Source: Coenobita brevimanus | Taxonomy: Eukaryota > Arthropoda > Malacostraca > Decapoda > Coenobitidae | Direction: 5' to 3' | NCBI GenBank assembly: GCA_032717465.1 | Contig: CM064712.1 | Location: 22,928,861-22,992,860, forward strand | DNA length: 64,000 nt | Part shown: piece after piece, positions 1 to 10,789 of the stretch | Layout: every line of letters starts with the position of its first letter | How positions within the stretch are numbered: the stretch's first letter is position 1 | Position numbers and translations under genes: made by a program | The notes under the pieces: model-generated | What the model was told of the DNA's origin: nothing | The model's database searches: none | Seen by the model: the letters and a program-made list of their open reading frames with translations, nothing else

Positions 1-1
1 T

Positions 2-2752
2 AACATCATAGCAGGGAAATACTGGAATCGTGCAGTCCCATGTCACAGGCTTACCATGGAGGCCATGTGGAGAGTATACTGGCGCAAATTCATGCAGTGG
101 CTGCAAGACAAGGACTTAGAGCTTGATGACAAATTTACGGACCTTCTAGATACCATCATCCATGCCTTCCAGAAAAAGATACAGCGGATATCAAAGCAGC
201 AACAGAGAAAATCTTGACATCTAAGGAAACTATGAGACTCCTTCTTGCATCCTTTGAAAAAGAAACGCTGTCAGGCCCCACATCTAAATACTGGCTTCAG
301 TACTTGGAACTGGTGCAGGCATTACTAGATTTTATTCGTGCAGAGAGAGAAGGCTCCTGGTCTTTGCATTTGTCATCTTTTGCTAAGATACGGCCATGGC
401 TGGCAATATATGATCATATCAACTACTTTCGATGGGGCTCAGTATGCATGACTGACATGCGTCAACTTAAGGTAACAGCTCCTGAGGTATACAAGGAATT
501 CATGAAAGGAAACTTTGTGGTCAAGCGAACCAAGAGAGATTTTCATCAGATATCAATAGACCAGGCTCTTGTGCATATCAGTACACTTGGCAAAGTTGCT
601 GGGGGCCTTATGGGCATAGGTAGAACAGACTCTGCTAGAGAAAGATGGTGCCTGACATACAACCACAGGACCCGACTGGTAGAAAGCACACGATCCATGC
701 TTGGAATGAAGGAAGAGAAAGAGGGTGAGCACATTGAAGTAGGACAGAAGAGGCTCAGGCGTGATGAGGAAGATGTCCAGTTGTTGGCTGGCCAGTTTGA
801 GTGCTGTCACGTCTTTGAGCATAGAGATCAAGACCTAATGTGTATAACTACGAATGATGTTGCTCCCCAAGAAGTGAAACCTGGGATTTTGAGTGCAAGA
901 AGTTGAGGACAGAAGATCCTTGAAGAATTTGTTGTTTAGCGTATATCAAACGAAGACAGAGGAACACAGTTCTATGAGCGACTATCAAAACTGAATGCCA
1001 AGATATTTGCATCCTTGTATGTCAAGCAACCTGCTTCAAAATGCACAAAACAAGCAAGTGTGAAAGCAGAGCGTGACTTGTTTCAAAGGCTTTTGACTGC
1101 TACTGAAAGTGGACGAAAATTTGACCTTGACAAGCTCTTACAGTCTGAACTAGCTCCTGCCCCCCTCTCACTTGCTTGCCCAGACGGAAGTCTGAGGTCA
1201 ACAGATAAAGCAGCCCTTGGGCGCATACTTGAGGAGGGGCATGGCCCAGCGAACCTTCCAGATAGGGAAGGACAAACATGTTGTATTTTAGATAGTATGG
1301 CTTTGGTTCAAAGTATTGGCAAACCGAAAAATGCTAAAACCTTGGAGACTTGGCGGATGTCTTTTTTTCAAGCAGTCTACAGACACATTGAGGGTACTTG
1401 TACTAGGGTCGATGTAGTGTTTGACCATTACAAATCAGATTCAATAAAATCTAACACAAGAAATCCCCGGAATGCATCCCACCAGAGACAAATCAGGTAA
1501 AAGATAGATAGCTCTGAAGTGCCACTACCAACACAGTGGGAATCTTTCATCCATCTGCCTGAAAACAAATCTGACCTCACAGCTTTCTTATCAAGTGAGC
1601 TTATTAACAGAAGTGCCATAGAATGTGATGGCGAAAAAAAAAAAAAAACATCAAAACACCTGGTGGTTTTCAAGATATAGAAGGTGCCGAGTCTTCTACA
1701 GGCCAAGTTTCTGCATCCCTTAAATCAAACCAAGAGGAAGCCGACACTAGAATAATTCTACATGCTCTCGATGCAGTAAGATCTGGCATCAACAGACTTC
1801 TAGTATATTGCAGGGATACAGACGTTCTAGTCCTGCTCATTGACTTCTATCACATTATTTCGGCATAGGAAGTGTGGATGTGTGCTAGGACAAGAAATAA
1901 TCCAAAGTACATATCTGTGCATTCAGTATACCAGACACTAGCACAAAATGTGTGCAGTAATTTGCCTGCTTTCCACTTGTTGACAGGGTGTGACACAACA
2001 AGTCAGTTTGCTGGGCATGGTAAGAAGTCTGCATGGAAGATCTTCCTGCAAAATCCTTCACTTTTGGAAGGATTAGGACATGGCATCCTGTCAGAGGACA
2101 CAATGTCAGATGTTGAAAATTTTGTTGTAAAGCTCTATATGCCACCATCAGACTTGACATCAAGCCGATGATCCGGATCTGAGCTGGATTTTGGCACTAT
2201 GTTCTTATTGTTCTTCTTCTTCATGACATCCACATGCCCGTGTACACATTAGCTGGCTCCTTCTGCTTGTGCAAGTAATTCTCCTACATTGAGTCTTGCA
2301 GGTGCAAGTAAGAAGCTCTACACATGTCAGTGGAATAGCTGCTTGGCTCCACAGTGTGGGCTGTAACTGTGCAGAGTCATTCAGTTCCCACCCATTTTCC
2401 AGTACTGAAAGCAGTACTTCGTCTTGCCCGTTTAGACAAATATCCAGAGGCCCTACCATCAACACATAATGCCTTAGTGCAACATATGCTGCGGGCTAAC
2501 TATCAGGCTCTCATATGGTACGAGTCCATCGAATCAAAACCTGAATTGCTTTCAGTACTGGAAAATGGGTGGGAACTGAATGACTCTGCACAGTTACAGC
2601 CCACACTGTGGAGCCAAGCAGCTATTCCACTGACATGTGTAGAGCTTCTTACTTGCACCTGCAAGACTCAATGTAGGAGAATTACTTGCACATGCAGGAG
2701 GAGCCAGCTAATGTGTACACGGGCATGTGGATGTCATGAAGAAGAACAATAA
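2..2752 (+). pseudogene. Broken copy of a multi-copy CXC-domain (tesmin/TSO1-like) protein family
   Basis: The copy is already coding at the left edge, so its 5' part lies outside the window. The frame shifts near 178. Stops fall at 904-906 (TGA), 937-939 (TAG), 1498-1500 (TAA) and 1866-1868 (TAG). Another shift lies at the poly-A run near 1633-1648. Readable blocks in order: YDHINYFRWG and GGLMGIGRTDSARERW (about 405-650); DSMALVQSIGK (about 1290); EEADTRIILHALDA and RDTDVLVLLI (about 1735-1850); FHLLTGCDTTSQFAGHGK (about 1970-2030); and a C-terminal cysteine block TCTCKTQCRRITCTCRR (about 2645-2710). The cysteine block resembles the CXC DNA-binding fold. The ADTR, DTDVL and GCDTT acidic blocks resemble a PIN/FEN-like nuclease core, which is inference. 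I know this architecture as a repeated, transposon-like family of invertebrate genomes. Its biochemical role is unknown to me. Confidence 0.72.
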
Positions 2753-2794
2753 GAACATAGTGCCAAAATCCAGCTCAGATCCGGATCATCGGCT
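2163..2794. repeat. Inverted duplication (foldback) of the CXC-domain exon end
   Basis: Arms 2163-2413 and 2547-2794 are near-perfect reverse complements around a 133-bp spacer. The right arm carries the C-terminal CXC codons in normal orientation. The left arm carries the same codons on the minus strand, with one cysteine changed to serine (CTSRR against CTCRR) and a 3-bp length difference in the GAA run. The left arm sits where about 30 codons linking the GCDTT block to the CXC block should be. Confidence 0.85.
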
Positions 2795-3064
2795 ACAAGT
2801 TGTGTATATTGGGCGGGCCGTCAACACCGACGCGTCGTGGGTAATGAAATGTATTAACGGAAGAGATATATTACAAGCGTGACTACTGAAATAGGGAACG
2901 GAATTAAATACTGGAAAGAATATCAATAGAGGTAAGGAAGACGTGATATTACGGAAGGAAAAATACGGTTATTCTCGGAGGAAGTCCTCAAGAAGGGGGG
3001 GACGTCGAAGGTGAGTCAAGAAAAGAAAAGCAACACGGTGCTGTGAAATATAAAAAGGACAGTC
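2795..3064. other. Unassigned spacer
   Basis: No coding signal or recognisable repeat was seen. It contains GC-rich patches (GGGCGGGCCG near 2812) and purine-rich stretches. Confidence 0.4.
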
Positions 3065-4172
3065 AAGGACAAGGGAGTACTGATTGATTCCTCACATAAA
3101 ATTCACCAACATACAAACCAGAATATTATCGATAACGTGACTACCTGCCAAGCAGACATTAACACTCTCGCTAGGGTTTCAAAATCCTGGGGTTTATCCA
3201 TGAATACTGACAAATGTGTACACCTGAGATTTACCTGTAAAAATTTCCCATGGGAAGAACTTGTCCTCTCTGACATGTGCTACCTGAATGATCTACCTAT
3301 TCCTCAGAGAAACTCTGTATCTGACCTGGGAGTAGTGATTGATTCCTCACTTAAATTTCACCAACATATTTCAAACTTGGTTCATAAAGCTGGAGCTCTG
3401 TCGAACAGAATTCTGAAGTCCACAGTAAATCGCGATGCCTTATTCACGATCCCCCTATATATCTCCCACATCCGTCCATTGCTGGAGTACTCCTCGTCGT
3501 TGTGAAATCTGGGGTACATAGGCGACCTTAGGCTGCTGGAATCAGTCCAGCGACGTTGGACAAAGTCTATACAGAGGCTTGAAAACCCTGACTGTACAAG
3601 CAGAGTGAGCGCTCTGAACTTATTCTCCGTTCAGGGGAGACTGCTTCGACATGATATCATCAAATACTGGCAAATATTTCATGGAAACTCCTCTTTGACC
3701 CCAGATGATCTGTTTGCCCGTCCTTTTTGCCCTACTACTCGGGAACACCGGTTCAAGATTGCCCACTCCTGATGTCAACTTGACGTGCGTAAGAGATTCT
3801 TCAGTATCAGATGCGTATCTCTCTGGAATTCCCTGCCTGACTGTTGTTTCTGCTCAGGACCTAACTTCTTTTAAAGCAGCTCTCACTCCCCATCTCGGCG
3901 ACTCCATGTTCCAATTCCATTAACTATTGTGATGATATTATTTCTCTCCTGCCCTATTGCTGTCTGCCCCCCCCCCCCACTTCACACTTCTGCAAGTAGT
4001 TACTCCTCAGCTGCATATGGTGCACCTTGCAGCCTATATCTTTGCTTTGCTCTTTCTTACTTATTTCTTATTTTCCGTGGGCTGGCGCATCAGCAGTGGT
4101 TGGCTTCTGTGGGCCCTTCCTTTGGGCAGGCTCAGGGTCCGGGAAGCCCACCAGGTAAGATAACCAGGTAAG
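3065..4172 (+). mobile_element. LINE-A, 3' fragment of a non-LTR retrotransposon
   Basis: It holds the C-terminal part of a reverse transcriptase, a 3' UTR and a terminal short repeat in which ACCAGGTAAG occurs twice near 4149-4171. Short terminal repeats of this sort are usual for CR1-like LINEs. A divergent ~45-bp copy of the segment at 3330-3380 also lies at 3075-3120, at the 5' edge. On the right it abuts the truncated 3' side of the minus-strand LINE-B, so one of the two probably inserted into the other. Confidence 0.7.
3137..3923 (+). pseudogene. LINE-A reverse transcriptase C-terminus (broken)
   Basis: The first frame (3137-3505, 122 codons) reads SMNTDKCVHLRF, then DLGVVIDSSLKFHQHISNLV and SHIRPLLEYSS, the typical thumb region after the catalytic YADD block. 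Coding continues after the 3505 stop in other frames: VQRRWTKSIQRLENP (about 3545), GRLLRHDIIKYWQIFHG (about 3640), and a last frame ending LTSFKAALTPHLGDSMFQFH at 3923. Palm motifs A to C are absent, so the copy is 5'-truncated and dead, with at least two frameshifts. The family is CR1/Jockey-like by motif style. Confidence 0.75.
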
Positions 4173-4955
4173 GAAAATATGGCGTATGGATAGGAGGGTA
4201 TTGCAATGAGTGCAGAGGGGAGGGCGGTCACCGGACATCAAGTAAGAGTGTGTAACCCTAATGTGGCCAATTCTATGACGAACTAAAACAGTCTCCCATC
4301 CCCTATTACAGTGACAAGGGGTCAACCTGGGAGAAATAAAGGATTTAACAACACCGAGTTTATTATTAGTGACAGAGTCCCAGCAAGACTGCCACCGATG
4401 TTTTAGGAAGATAGGGCAGGATAGAAATCAGAGACTAGAATGAGTCAGGAAGGAAAAGCATCTCTGGCAACAGCTGTGCAAGCCAACCGATCAGCACGTT
4501 CATTGCCTGCGATATACAGTACGTCCTGGGACTCAGCAAAACTGGACAGATTTATGATGAGAAGAAACACGCATCAACCATTCTAAGATACGGAGTAAAG
4601 GGTGAGAAGTAGATGGCGACTGAAGAAGGGACAGAGCATCAGAAGAATCAGAGAATATCACAAATGAGGAAGAGGAGGAGCGACAAATATACCGCAACGC
4701 GAACAAGAGGGCATACAACTCGGCCGCTAATACACTCGCACATGCAGGAAGGCTAAAGCAATAAAAGGTGTCAGGAAAGGGAACTGCAAACCCGACACCT
4801 TCTGGGGTTTTGGAACCATATGTGTATACAGCGACTGCAGAAGAATGGTGGGAAAGATGGTCTAAAAATTGGGAACGGAGAATGAGGGAAGAAGAATTGG
4901 ACTTGGAATACGGGAAAATGGAGGGACAAACGCTGGGGCGCGGAAGAAGCATTGG
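4173..4955 (-). pseudogene. LINE-B, RNase H-domain part
   Basis: The minus strand reads an RNase H domain. VAVYTYGSKTPEGVGF is the first active-site block, with the expected Asp replaced by Tyr. ASVLAAELYALLFALR carries the Glu, and FVIFSDSSDALSLLQS the next Asp. It continues to EWLMRVSSHHKSVQFC at 4533. A further downstream block (4170-4325) reads RHRIGHIRVTHSYLM and CTHCNTLLSIRHI, the tail found after RNase H in Jockey/I-type LINEs. The two blocks are out of frame with each other. The active-site change and the shifts show decay. The matching RT part of the same family lies at 7182-8160. Confidence 0.75.
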
Positions 4956-5594
4956 GGGGGGGGGAGACTCATGCGGAAAAATAAAACATTACTGATATGC
5001 TGGGCGTTTTTAGGGCGGCTTCCCGTCCTAAGAAGGCCTAAGCTGTAGCTGGGTTCCCTTTCTAGATCGGAGCTTTGACACAATATGAGAGGAACAGGGC
5101 ATAAAAACACAGAGCAACAACCATACAAGTATATTGCCAAATTCTAGATACAAGGCTAGACTTTATCCGAAGACAAGTAACTTGGACTGGCCAGGTGTTT
5201 ATAAGTTAAAGGTATCTCGCAAGATACCGACAGACAGGCTAACAGACACTGCTCTTGAGTTGTGACTATACTCTTTTCTAGGGCTGCTGGTCTCTCCCCT
5301 AATTTCTAAACTGTCCTGCGGTATGCACTGGTGGTGTCTTTTCTTACTTCTCACTATGTGTTGGCTGCTTTACCACTGTTACTGCACTTTAACTTCCACA
5401 GTCACTGCACTAGTCACTTTCACTTTCACTCGCGAGCAGAAAGAGAGAGATCACGGTCACTATAGGGATATGGGGGGGAGGCAGGGCCAACCAGGGGCGG
5501 CTCACAAGTGGCAGCCTGGCGGTGGCAGCGCCTCTTCAGGTGCACTCTTGGTGAGGGGCCACGGGACTACCCGTGGGGACGTCGTCCTCCGGGA

Positions 5595-5730
5595 GGGGCT
5601 GCGATCAGGTGTGTGGATGGGCCCCGCACTGAAGGGGCTGCGATCAGGTGTTTGGAAGGGCCCCGCACTGGAGGGGCTGCGATCAGGTGTGTGGAAGGGC
5701 CCCGCACTGGAGGGGCTCGGTACTGGAGTC
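5595..5730. repeat. 39-bp tandem repeat, 3 units plus a partial
   Basis: Units at 5595-5633, 5634-5672 and 5673-5711 share GGGGCTGCGATCAGGTGT and GGGCCCCGCACTG. A fourth unit breaks off. The unit length is a multiple of three. Confidence 0.9.
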
Positions 5731-6180
5731 TGGCCCTCGGGACTGGGGCCGAAGATTCTGTTAGGAGGGCGCCACTCCTCTGGACTGGAGAGGTCGCGCT
5801 CCGGGGTGCTCGAGGCAGCATGGAGGACCTGCCGACTGCGGTCTCGCTCCCGCTGCTTCGCCGTCAGGGTAGGGCTGTGGAGTTGTGGGCAGCAGGATTC
5901 CGACAGGTGTGGGTCTCCCTCTGGTGCCAGCTGTATGGAGTGTAACCCCGGGGTCAAGACGGGTTCTCTCCACCAGTCCTGGTGTTCCTCCTGGAGATTG
6001 CCTCGGGTAGGGGAGCCAAGGGTGGGACTCACTCTGCCACCGGAGGGGCGGCTCGAACAGGGGTCTCCCTCGGGTTGTGGTCACAGGGGGCGAGGGGCTT
6101 TTGAGGCGCTCCTCCCTGGCATGGCTACTGGCTGTCGCCAAGGTCCCTTGGGCAACGAGAGGAGGGCAGCTACAGGCCAT

Positions 6181-6300
6181 CCCTTTCCCATCGGTGTAGC
6201 AACCGGCCGTCCCTTTCCCATCGGTGTAGCAACCGGCCGTCCCTTTCCCATCGGTGTAGCAACCGGCCGTCCCTTTCCCATCGGTGTAGCAACTGGCCGT
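6181..6300. repeat. 30-bp tandem repeat, 4 units
   Basis: Four 30-bp units, identical except for one base in the last, begin CCCTTTCCCATCGGTGTAGC. Read on the minus strand they give a ten-residue repeat around CYTDGKG. Confidence 0.95.
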
Positions 6301-6733
6301 CACCGGGGCCCGACTCCCTGACAGTGTCGCAGGCCAAGTGCAGCTACCGGCCGTCACCTGCCTGCGGGTGCGGCTGCAGGCCATCGCCGAAATCCCATAT
6401 GAGGGGAGACATGCTGGTGAAGAGCGGCTACAGACCGTCCCTTGCCTGCTGGTACAGCTGCCGGCCGTCACTGGTGTCATGCCCCTCGAGGCAACTGCAG
6501 GAGAGAGGGCGTACCTCTCTCTCCCCACATGCAGCAACCGGCCGTCACGGGTTCTGCAGGGGGTAATAGCAGCACTAGGAGTGGCTACTGGCCGTCTCTT
6601 TAGGGCACAACTACTAGCCGTCGCTGTTGCATGACTATAGGCCGTCACAGGTGCGTGGCTACTGACCGTTGCTTTTGGGGCACGGCTGCAGGCCATTGCC
6701 TGAGATGTGTGGCTACCGGTCGTCACAGGTGCA

Positions 6734-6920
6734 CTGCTACTGGCTGTTGCAGGGGCATGGCAACTGGCTGTTGCAGGGGCACGGCTACAGGCCATTGCAA
6801 GGCCACGGCAACAGGCCATTGCAAGGCCACGGCAACAGGCCATTGCAAGGCCATGGCAACAGGCCATTGCAAGGCCACGGCAACAGGCCATTGCAAGGCC
6901 ACGGCAACAGGCCGTTGCCT
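6734..6920. repeat. 24-bp tandem repeat, about 8 units
   Basis: Units of GGCAACAGGCCATTGCAAGG plus four bases, in two subtypes: CTGGCTGTTGCAGGGGCA in the first two and AGGCCATTGCAAGGCCAC in the rest. The flanking DNA (6310-6730) contains looser relatives of the same GGCTACNGGCCGTC core. Confidence 0.9.
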
Positions 6921-7181
6921 TAGATGCGCGGCTACCGGCCATCATTGGGGTGCTGCTTGGAGCTGGTTTTTTAGCTCCATCCCGATCCCGACGCAGGTTG
7001 GGTCGGTGAAAGGGTAATGCACCTGGACTGAAGTGTTCATGCCAGGTGCATCCCGGGGAATAGGGGCGCGCAGCTACATGCAACTTACGTCCATATCATA
7101 CAGACGTCCCGCGTGCTCGGTCTACCCCTCCGTTGTTGCCTCCTGGGGGTGTCGTGATGCCTTCTGTTGTCGTCTTTTCAA

Positions 7182-8160
7182 TTACCAACGGCAAGGGAGG
7201 AGTGTGAGAGGAGGGTATGAGCTCGAATTGCAAAGGTGTTTGATCCTAGGATGTGAGGAAAGGGTGTTCAAGTCAGGGCTGGGGGGAAGCAAAGAAGAGG
7301 TATTGTTGATGCAGTGCAACTTAGCATAGGTACAAAGAGAAAGCGAAGCACAGCAGTGGTAAAGTGAAGGTACTCCTGAGACTTTCAACTTGGGAAGATT
7401 TAAAAGCGCCAATAACCAGACGCAAACCGTGATGATGCACGGAATCAAGTTGTTGGAGGACAGTATCTGAGGAGGAAGAATAAACCTGACAACCACAATC
7501 AAGTCCGGAGAGAAAAGAAACAGTATAGAAGTGATGGAGAGTAGCTCGATCGGCACCCCACGACACGCGAGACAAAGTTTGTAGGAGGTGGAAGCGCTGC
7601 AAAGCTGAAATTTTTAAGGAGGCGATATGGTCCTTTCAAGTAAGATGAGGGTCAAAAATAAGGCTAAAAAAGGAAGCTGAGGTTTTGTTTGGGAAAGGAG
7701 TGCCATAAAGAAAAAGAGGCGGTTGAGGAATAAGACGAGAGTGGGTAAAAGTGAGCATGAGACTTGAGAGGACAGAATCGGAACCATGGGTAGTAGCCCA
7801 CTCTGAGGCAGCAGACACCGCATGTTGAATAACAGCATCATGGACAGAGATGTCAGAATTTGAGGCATATATTGGAAAGTCATCCACATATAAAGAAGAG
7901 CAAACACCAAATGGGAGGCAAGAAACAATCCCATTAATTGCCAATAAAAAGAGAATAGTGCTAAGAACACTGCCTTGGGGAACACCTTCATATTGTGGGA
8001 AGGGATCGGAATAAGTATGCTGAACACAGACCTGACACTGAGATAGGAATGAGACCGAGTGAGGGATGGGATACCGAAACATAAAGGCAGGGTCTAGGAG
8101 GTCACTTAAAGTGGGTTTTTGAGATAGGAAGCAGAGGGGAAAGAGGAAAGTTGGAGACAG
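7182..8160 (-). pseudogene. LINE-B, reverse transcriptase part
   Basis: The minus strand reads YEGVPQGSVLSTILFLLAIN (RT motif B), then SSLYVDDFPIYASNSDIS, where YVDD is catalytic motif C, then FLYGTPFPNKTSASF. A frameshift follows, then LQRFHLLQTLSRVSWGADRA, GLDCGCQVYSSSSDTVLQQL and HPRIKHLCNSSSYP at the 7182 end. The upstream palm motif A and any endonuclease are missing, so it is 5'-truncated near 8160. At least two frameshifts are needed. Its expected continuation, the RNase H domain, is found at 4173-4955, beyond the GC-rich segment. Family by motif style: Jockey/I supergroup LINE with RNase H. Confidence 0.78.
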
Positions 8161-8344
8161 ATAGTAGCAGTACACTAGTAGAAGCAAAGTAACCCTGTTC
8201 TGTTCAGTCCTTGTGGTAAACACACTTCCCCACACCTTAATGTGGTGCAGTGCTGTGTAGGTTTGGTTTCTGGATGGACGCTGTATTTACGTCTCTCCAC
8301 CCAGTTAACAGGGGCACCATACTAGGCTGCAAATCATTCTGTTT
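8161..8344. other. Unassigned spacer
   Basis: No gene or known repeat was recognised between the LINE-B truncation point and the SINE-A fragment. Confidence 0.4.
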
Positions 8345-8470
8345 GTGTATATGGTTATATGGTTACTATCCAGTACCTGGGTTATAGGAAACCATTTAGC
8401 TTGCCACTCAGAGTACAATCACCTAAAGGCAGCACTACCTTGAGTGAGTGGATGATGGGTGCCCCCACCT
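8345..8470 (-). repeat. SINE-A composite fragment (hairpin/VNTR side only)
   Basis: This is a diverged match to the non-tRNA half of SINE-A, from the ATATGGTTACTATCCAG block to the GAGTGAGTGGATGATGGGTG end block. The internal hairpin is degraded and no VNTR unit remains. Confidence 0.65.
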
Positions 8471-8794
8471 ATCATCAGGAGGAAATGGGTAATAAAAAGT
8501 ACACACACAGATCTCTATTAAAGATTATCAGCCATTTTTCAGGGTGGAATAAAGCAAAACTTACATATACAAGTACTGTAAAGTACAACAAGTGTCTGAA
8601 TAAAAACTCAGGGACAGTTCAGTGAATGGTTTACTTACACTAACAAACAGAATGTGGCATATTATAAAGAGAAGTGATATTTTAATCCACGACTGATCAT
8701 GAAAAAATGTAAATATATGCTCTAAAGTACTATATTTTGATTTCAGTAAGTTTATACAGTATCACAAGTCATGGATCATATCGTATCGTTTATA

Positions 8795-8892
8795 AATTCT
8801 CCAACATGCAGGCATGCATCAGCCTTGGTCACCTACCTGCAGCTCTGCATGCTGCTCGATCTCTGGCGGCCTCCCTATTTAGTTTCATAAAC
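8795..8892 (-). mobile_element. RTE-2 LINE 3' end fragment
   Basis: This is the reverse complement of the RTE-2 tail at 41350-41450 (GGTGACCAAGGCCGACGCAT and the GGGAGGCTGC block). It is diverged and has no coding part. The rest of 8470-9210 shows no convincing gene. Confidence 0.65.
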
Positions 8893-9216
8893 ACTTTCTG
8901 CACACAACTCATATCTTATGTGGGAAACCGGCATATCAGCTTTATAGGTACCAATGCAGCTTTAACTATTTTTGTGATTTTTATTTCAGGTTCCAGAGGT
9001 GGCTGGAGGATTTTCTACCATGTATTTTATTCTTGTTATATCCACATCATTTTATTCAGCTCTGAAGTGACTTTTCCAACTGTGAGGTGGTTGGATACAG
9101 CCTTTATTAACCTTTTACTAAATGCAATGTTCATTTTGCCTGAATAAAATCATGTAGTAAAAATAATATAATATACATCCTTGGGCTAAAGCACCATATG
9201 AAAGTGGAGTAAAGTT

Positions 9217-9292
9217 ATCATCATCATCATCATCATCATCATCATTATTGTCACCACCACCACCACCATCACACCAATCACCACCACCACCA
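9217..9292. repeat. (ATC)n / (ACC)n microsatellite
   Basis: A pure ATC run passes into a CAC/ACC run. A second trinucleotide tract, (GAT)n with GAC variants, lies at 9457-9536. Confidence 0.9.
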
Positions 9293-9456
9293 TCTTTACA
9301 TTAATCTCAACCTAAAACTGTATTGTATTTTCTTTATGCTACCTTCATATGACTTTATTCAGTGATCATGAGGCCATCGTACATTGTGGGGTTTGATACA
9401 GCTGTCATTAACTCCTACCCTACTTGGCTGTTCCCTTCACTTTATAAAAACTTGAA

Positions 9457-9490
9457 GATGATGATGATGTGACGATGATGACGATGATGA

Positions 9491-9521
<31 letters not shown>

Positions 9522-9536
9522 GATGATGATGATGAT
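9457..9536. repeat. (GAT)n microsatellite
   Basis: GAT/GAC run of about 80 bp. The open frame across it on the minus strand is poly-Ile/Val and is not a gene. Confidence 0.9.
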
Positions 9537-9644
9537 AAATGAAATAAAGCAGAAAATATACCTTCTAATGAGTAAATGTTCAATTACTGCAAGACTATAC
9601 AGTAGTTTGTTCAAATTCACCTGACAAAGATCCCTAACCACTTT

Positions 9645-10760
9645 CAGCTCAGTTCAAGTCCAATTGTAGCCAGAATTCATGATTATTTTGACTAGTAACC
9701 AAGGAGACTCACTCTTACTTCACACCCAAGATTAATCAAATTCACACAACTGTAAGTATTCAAGTTAATGGACAAATGTAGTCAGAATGGATGATAATTT
9801 TGACTAGTAACCAAGAAGACTCACTCCTGCTTCATGCCCAAGACTTATCAAATTGCACACAACCATAAGTATTAAAGTTCATGGCCAAATGTAGCCAGAA
9901 TGGTAATTTTGACTAGTAACCAAGGAGACTCATTCCTACGACTTATCAAATTTCATACAACCATGAGTAAGTATTCAAATTGAGAGTCATCTAGTTTCCT
10001 CAGATATATACTATGGATGATAATTTTGACTTGTAAGCAAGGAGACTCATTCCTACCTCATACCTACAACTTATTAAACTCCACACAACCATGAGTAAGT
10101 ATTCAAGTTGTTTAAGTCACCTAGTTTCCTCAGCTATATACTATGGATGATAATTTTGACTAATAACCAAGGAGACTCACTGCTACCTCATACCTACAAC
10201 TTATCAAACTTCTTCCCTTCCCCTGGCCCACCTCCTTACCCTTCTGTTCACTAATATCACAGCCAATTTTATATCACCATCATTTCATTCTGTCAGTCTG
10301 TTTTTATCTGACATATATTAACTATTTAGCTCAGTTTAATGCCAAGTATAATCAGACTGGAGTATTCATCCGACTAGTAACCAAGGAGACTCATTCCTAC
10401 CTCATACTTCTTACCCTACTGTTCACTATCATACCCAATTTACACAATCATTTCATTCTGTCAGTCTGTTTTTATCTGACATATATTAACTCCATTTAGC
10501 TCAGTTTAATGCCAAGTATGGAGTATTCATTCTACTAGTAACCAAGGAGACTCATTCCTACCCCATACTTCTTACCCTACTGTTCAGTAATATCATACCC
10601 AATTTACACCATCATTTCATTCTGTCAGTCTGTTTTTATCTGATATATATTAACTCCATTTAGCTCAGTTTAAAGCCAAGTATAATCAGACTGGAGGGTT
10701 CATTTGACTAGTGACCAAGGAGACTCATTCCTGCCTCTGTTGAAGGTCATCAAAGTTCAC
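9645..10760. repeat. Degenerate satellite with CTAGTAACCAAGGAGACTCA core, 8 units
   Basis: The core starts at 9692, 9804, 9913, 10030, 10160, 10374, 10534 and 10708. Spacing is 109-130 bp in the first five units and 160-214 bp later, where the unit has gained a TTTTATCTGACATATATTAA segment. Units diverge by roughly 10-20 percent. An isolated copy of the core lies at 22892-22922. Confidence 0.85.
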
Positions 10761-10789
10761 TATGTTCAAGGCTGGTATGCTCGTCAGTG

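Larger units (their letters stand above)
4956..7190. other. GC-rich minisatellite-bearing segment interrupting LINE-B
   Basis: This segment separates the RT part (7182-8160) from the RNase H part (4173-4955) of one minus-strand LINE, so it is probably an insertion. Borders are approximate and I could not fix a target-site duplication. From about 5475 to 7090 it is GC-rich and made of degenerate and perfect tandem repeats with units of 39, 30 and 24 bp. It leaves long frames open on both strands: 332 codons at 5323-6321 on +, and 440 codons at 5761-7083 plus 176 codons at 5502-6032 on minus. Translations are low-complexity, for example repeated CRGLAMAC or SPSSAGPFHTPDR. No known domain was recognised. 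The segments 4956-5320 and 7090-7190 show no coding or repeat signal. Confidence 0.55.

Noticed and set aside
4068..4325. Single 85-codon minus ORF as one protein
   Set aside because: It is a chance fusion of the LINE-B tail with antisense of the LINE-A 3' UTR.
5761..7083. 440-codon minus frame as a Cys-rich protein gene
   Set aside because: It lies wholly in GC-rich tandem repeats that leave several frames open on both strands. No domain, signal or splice context supports it.
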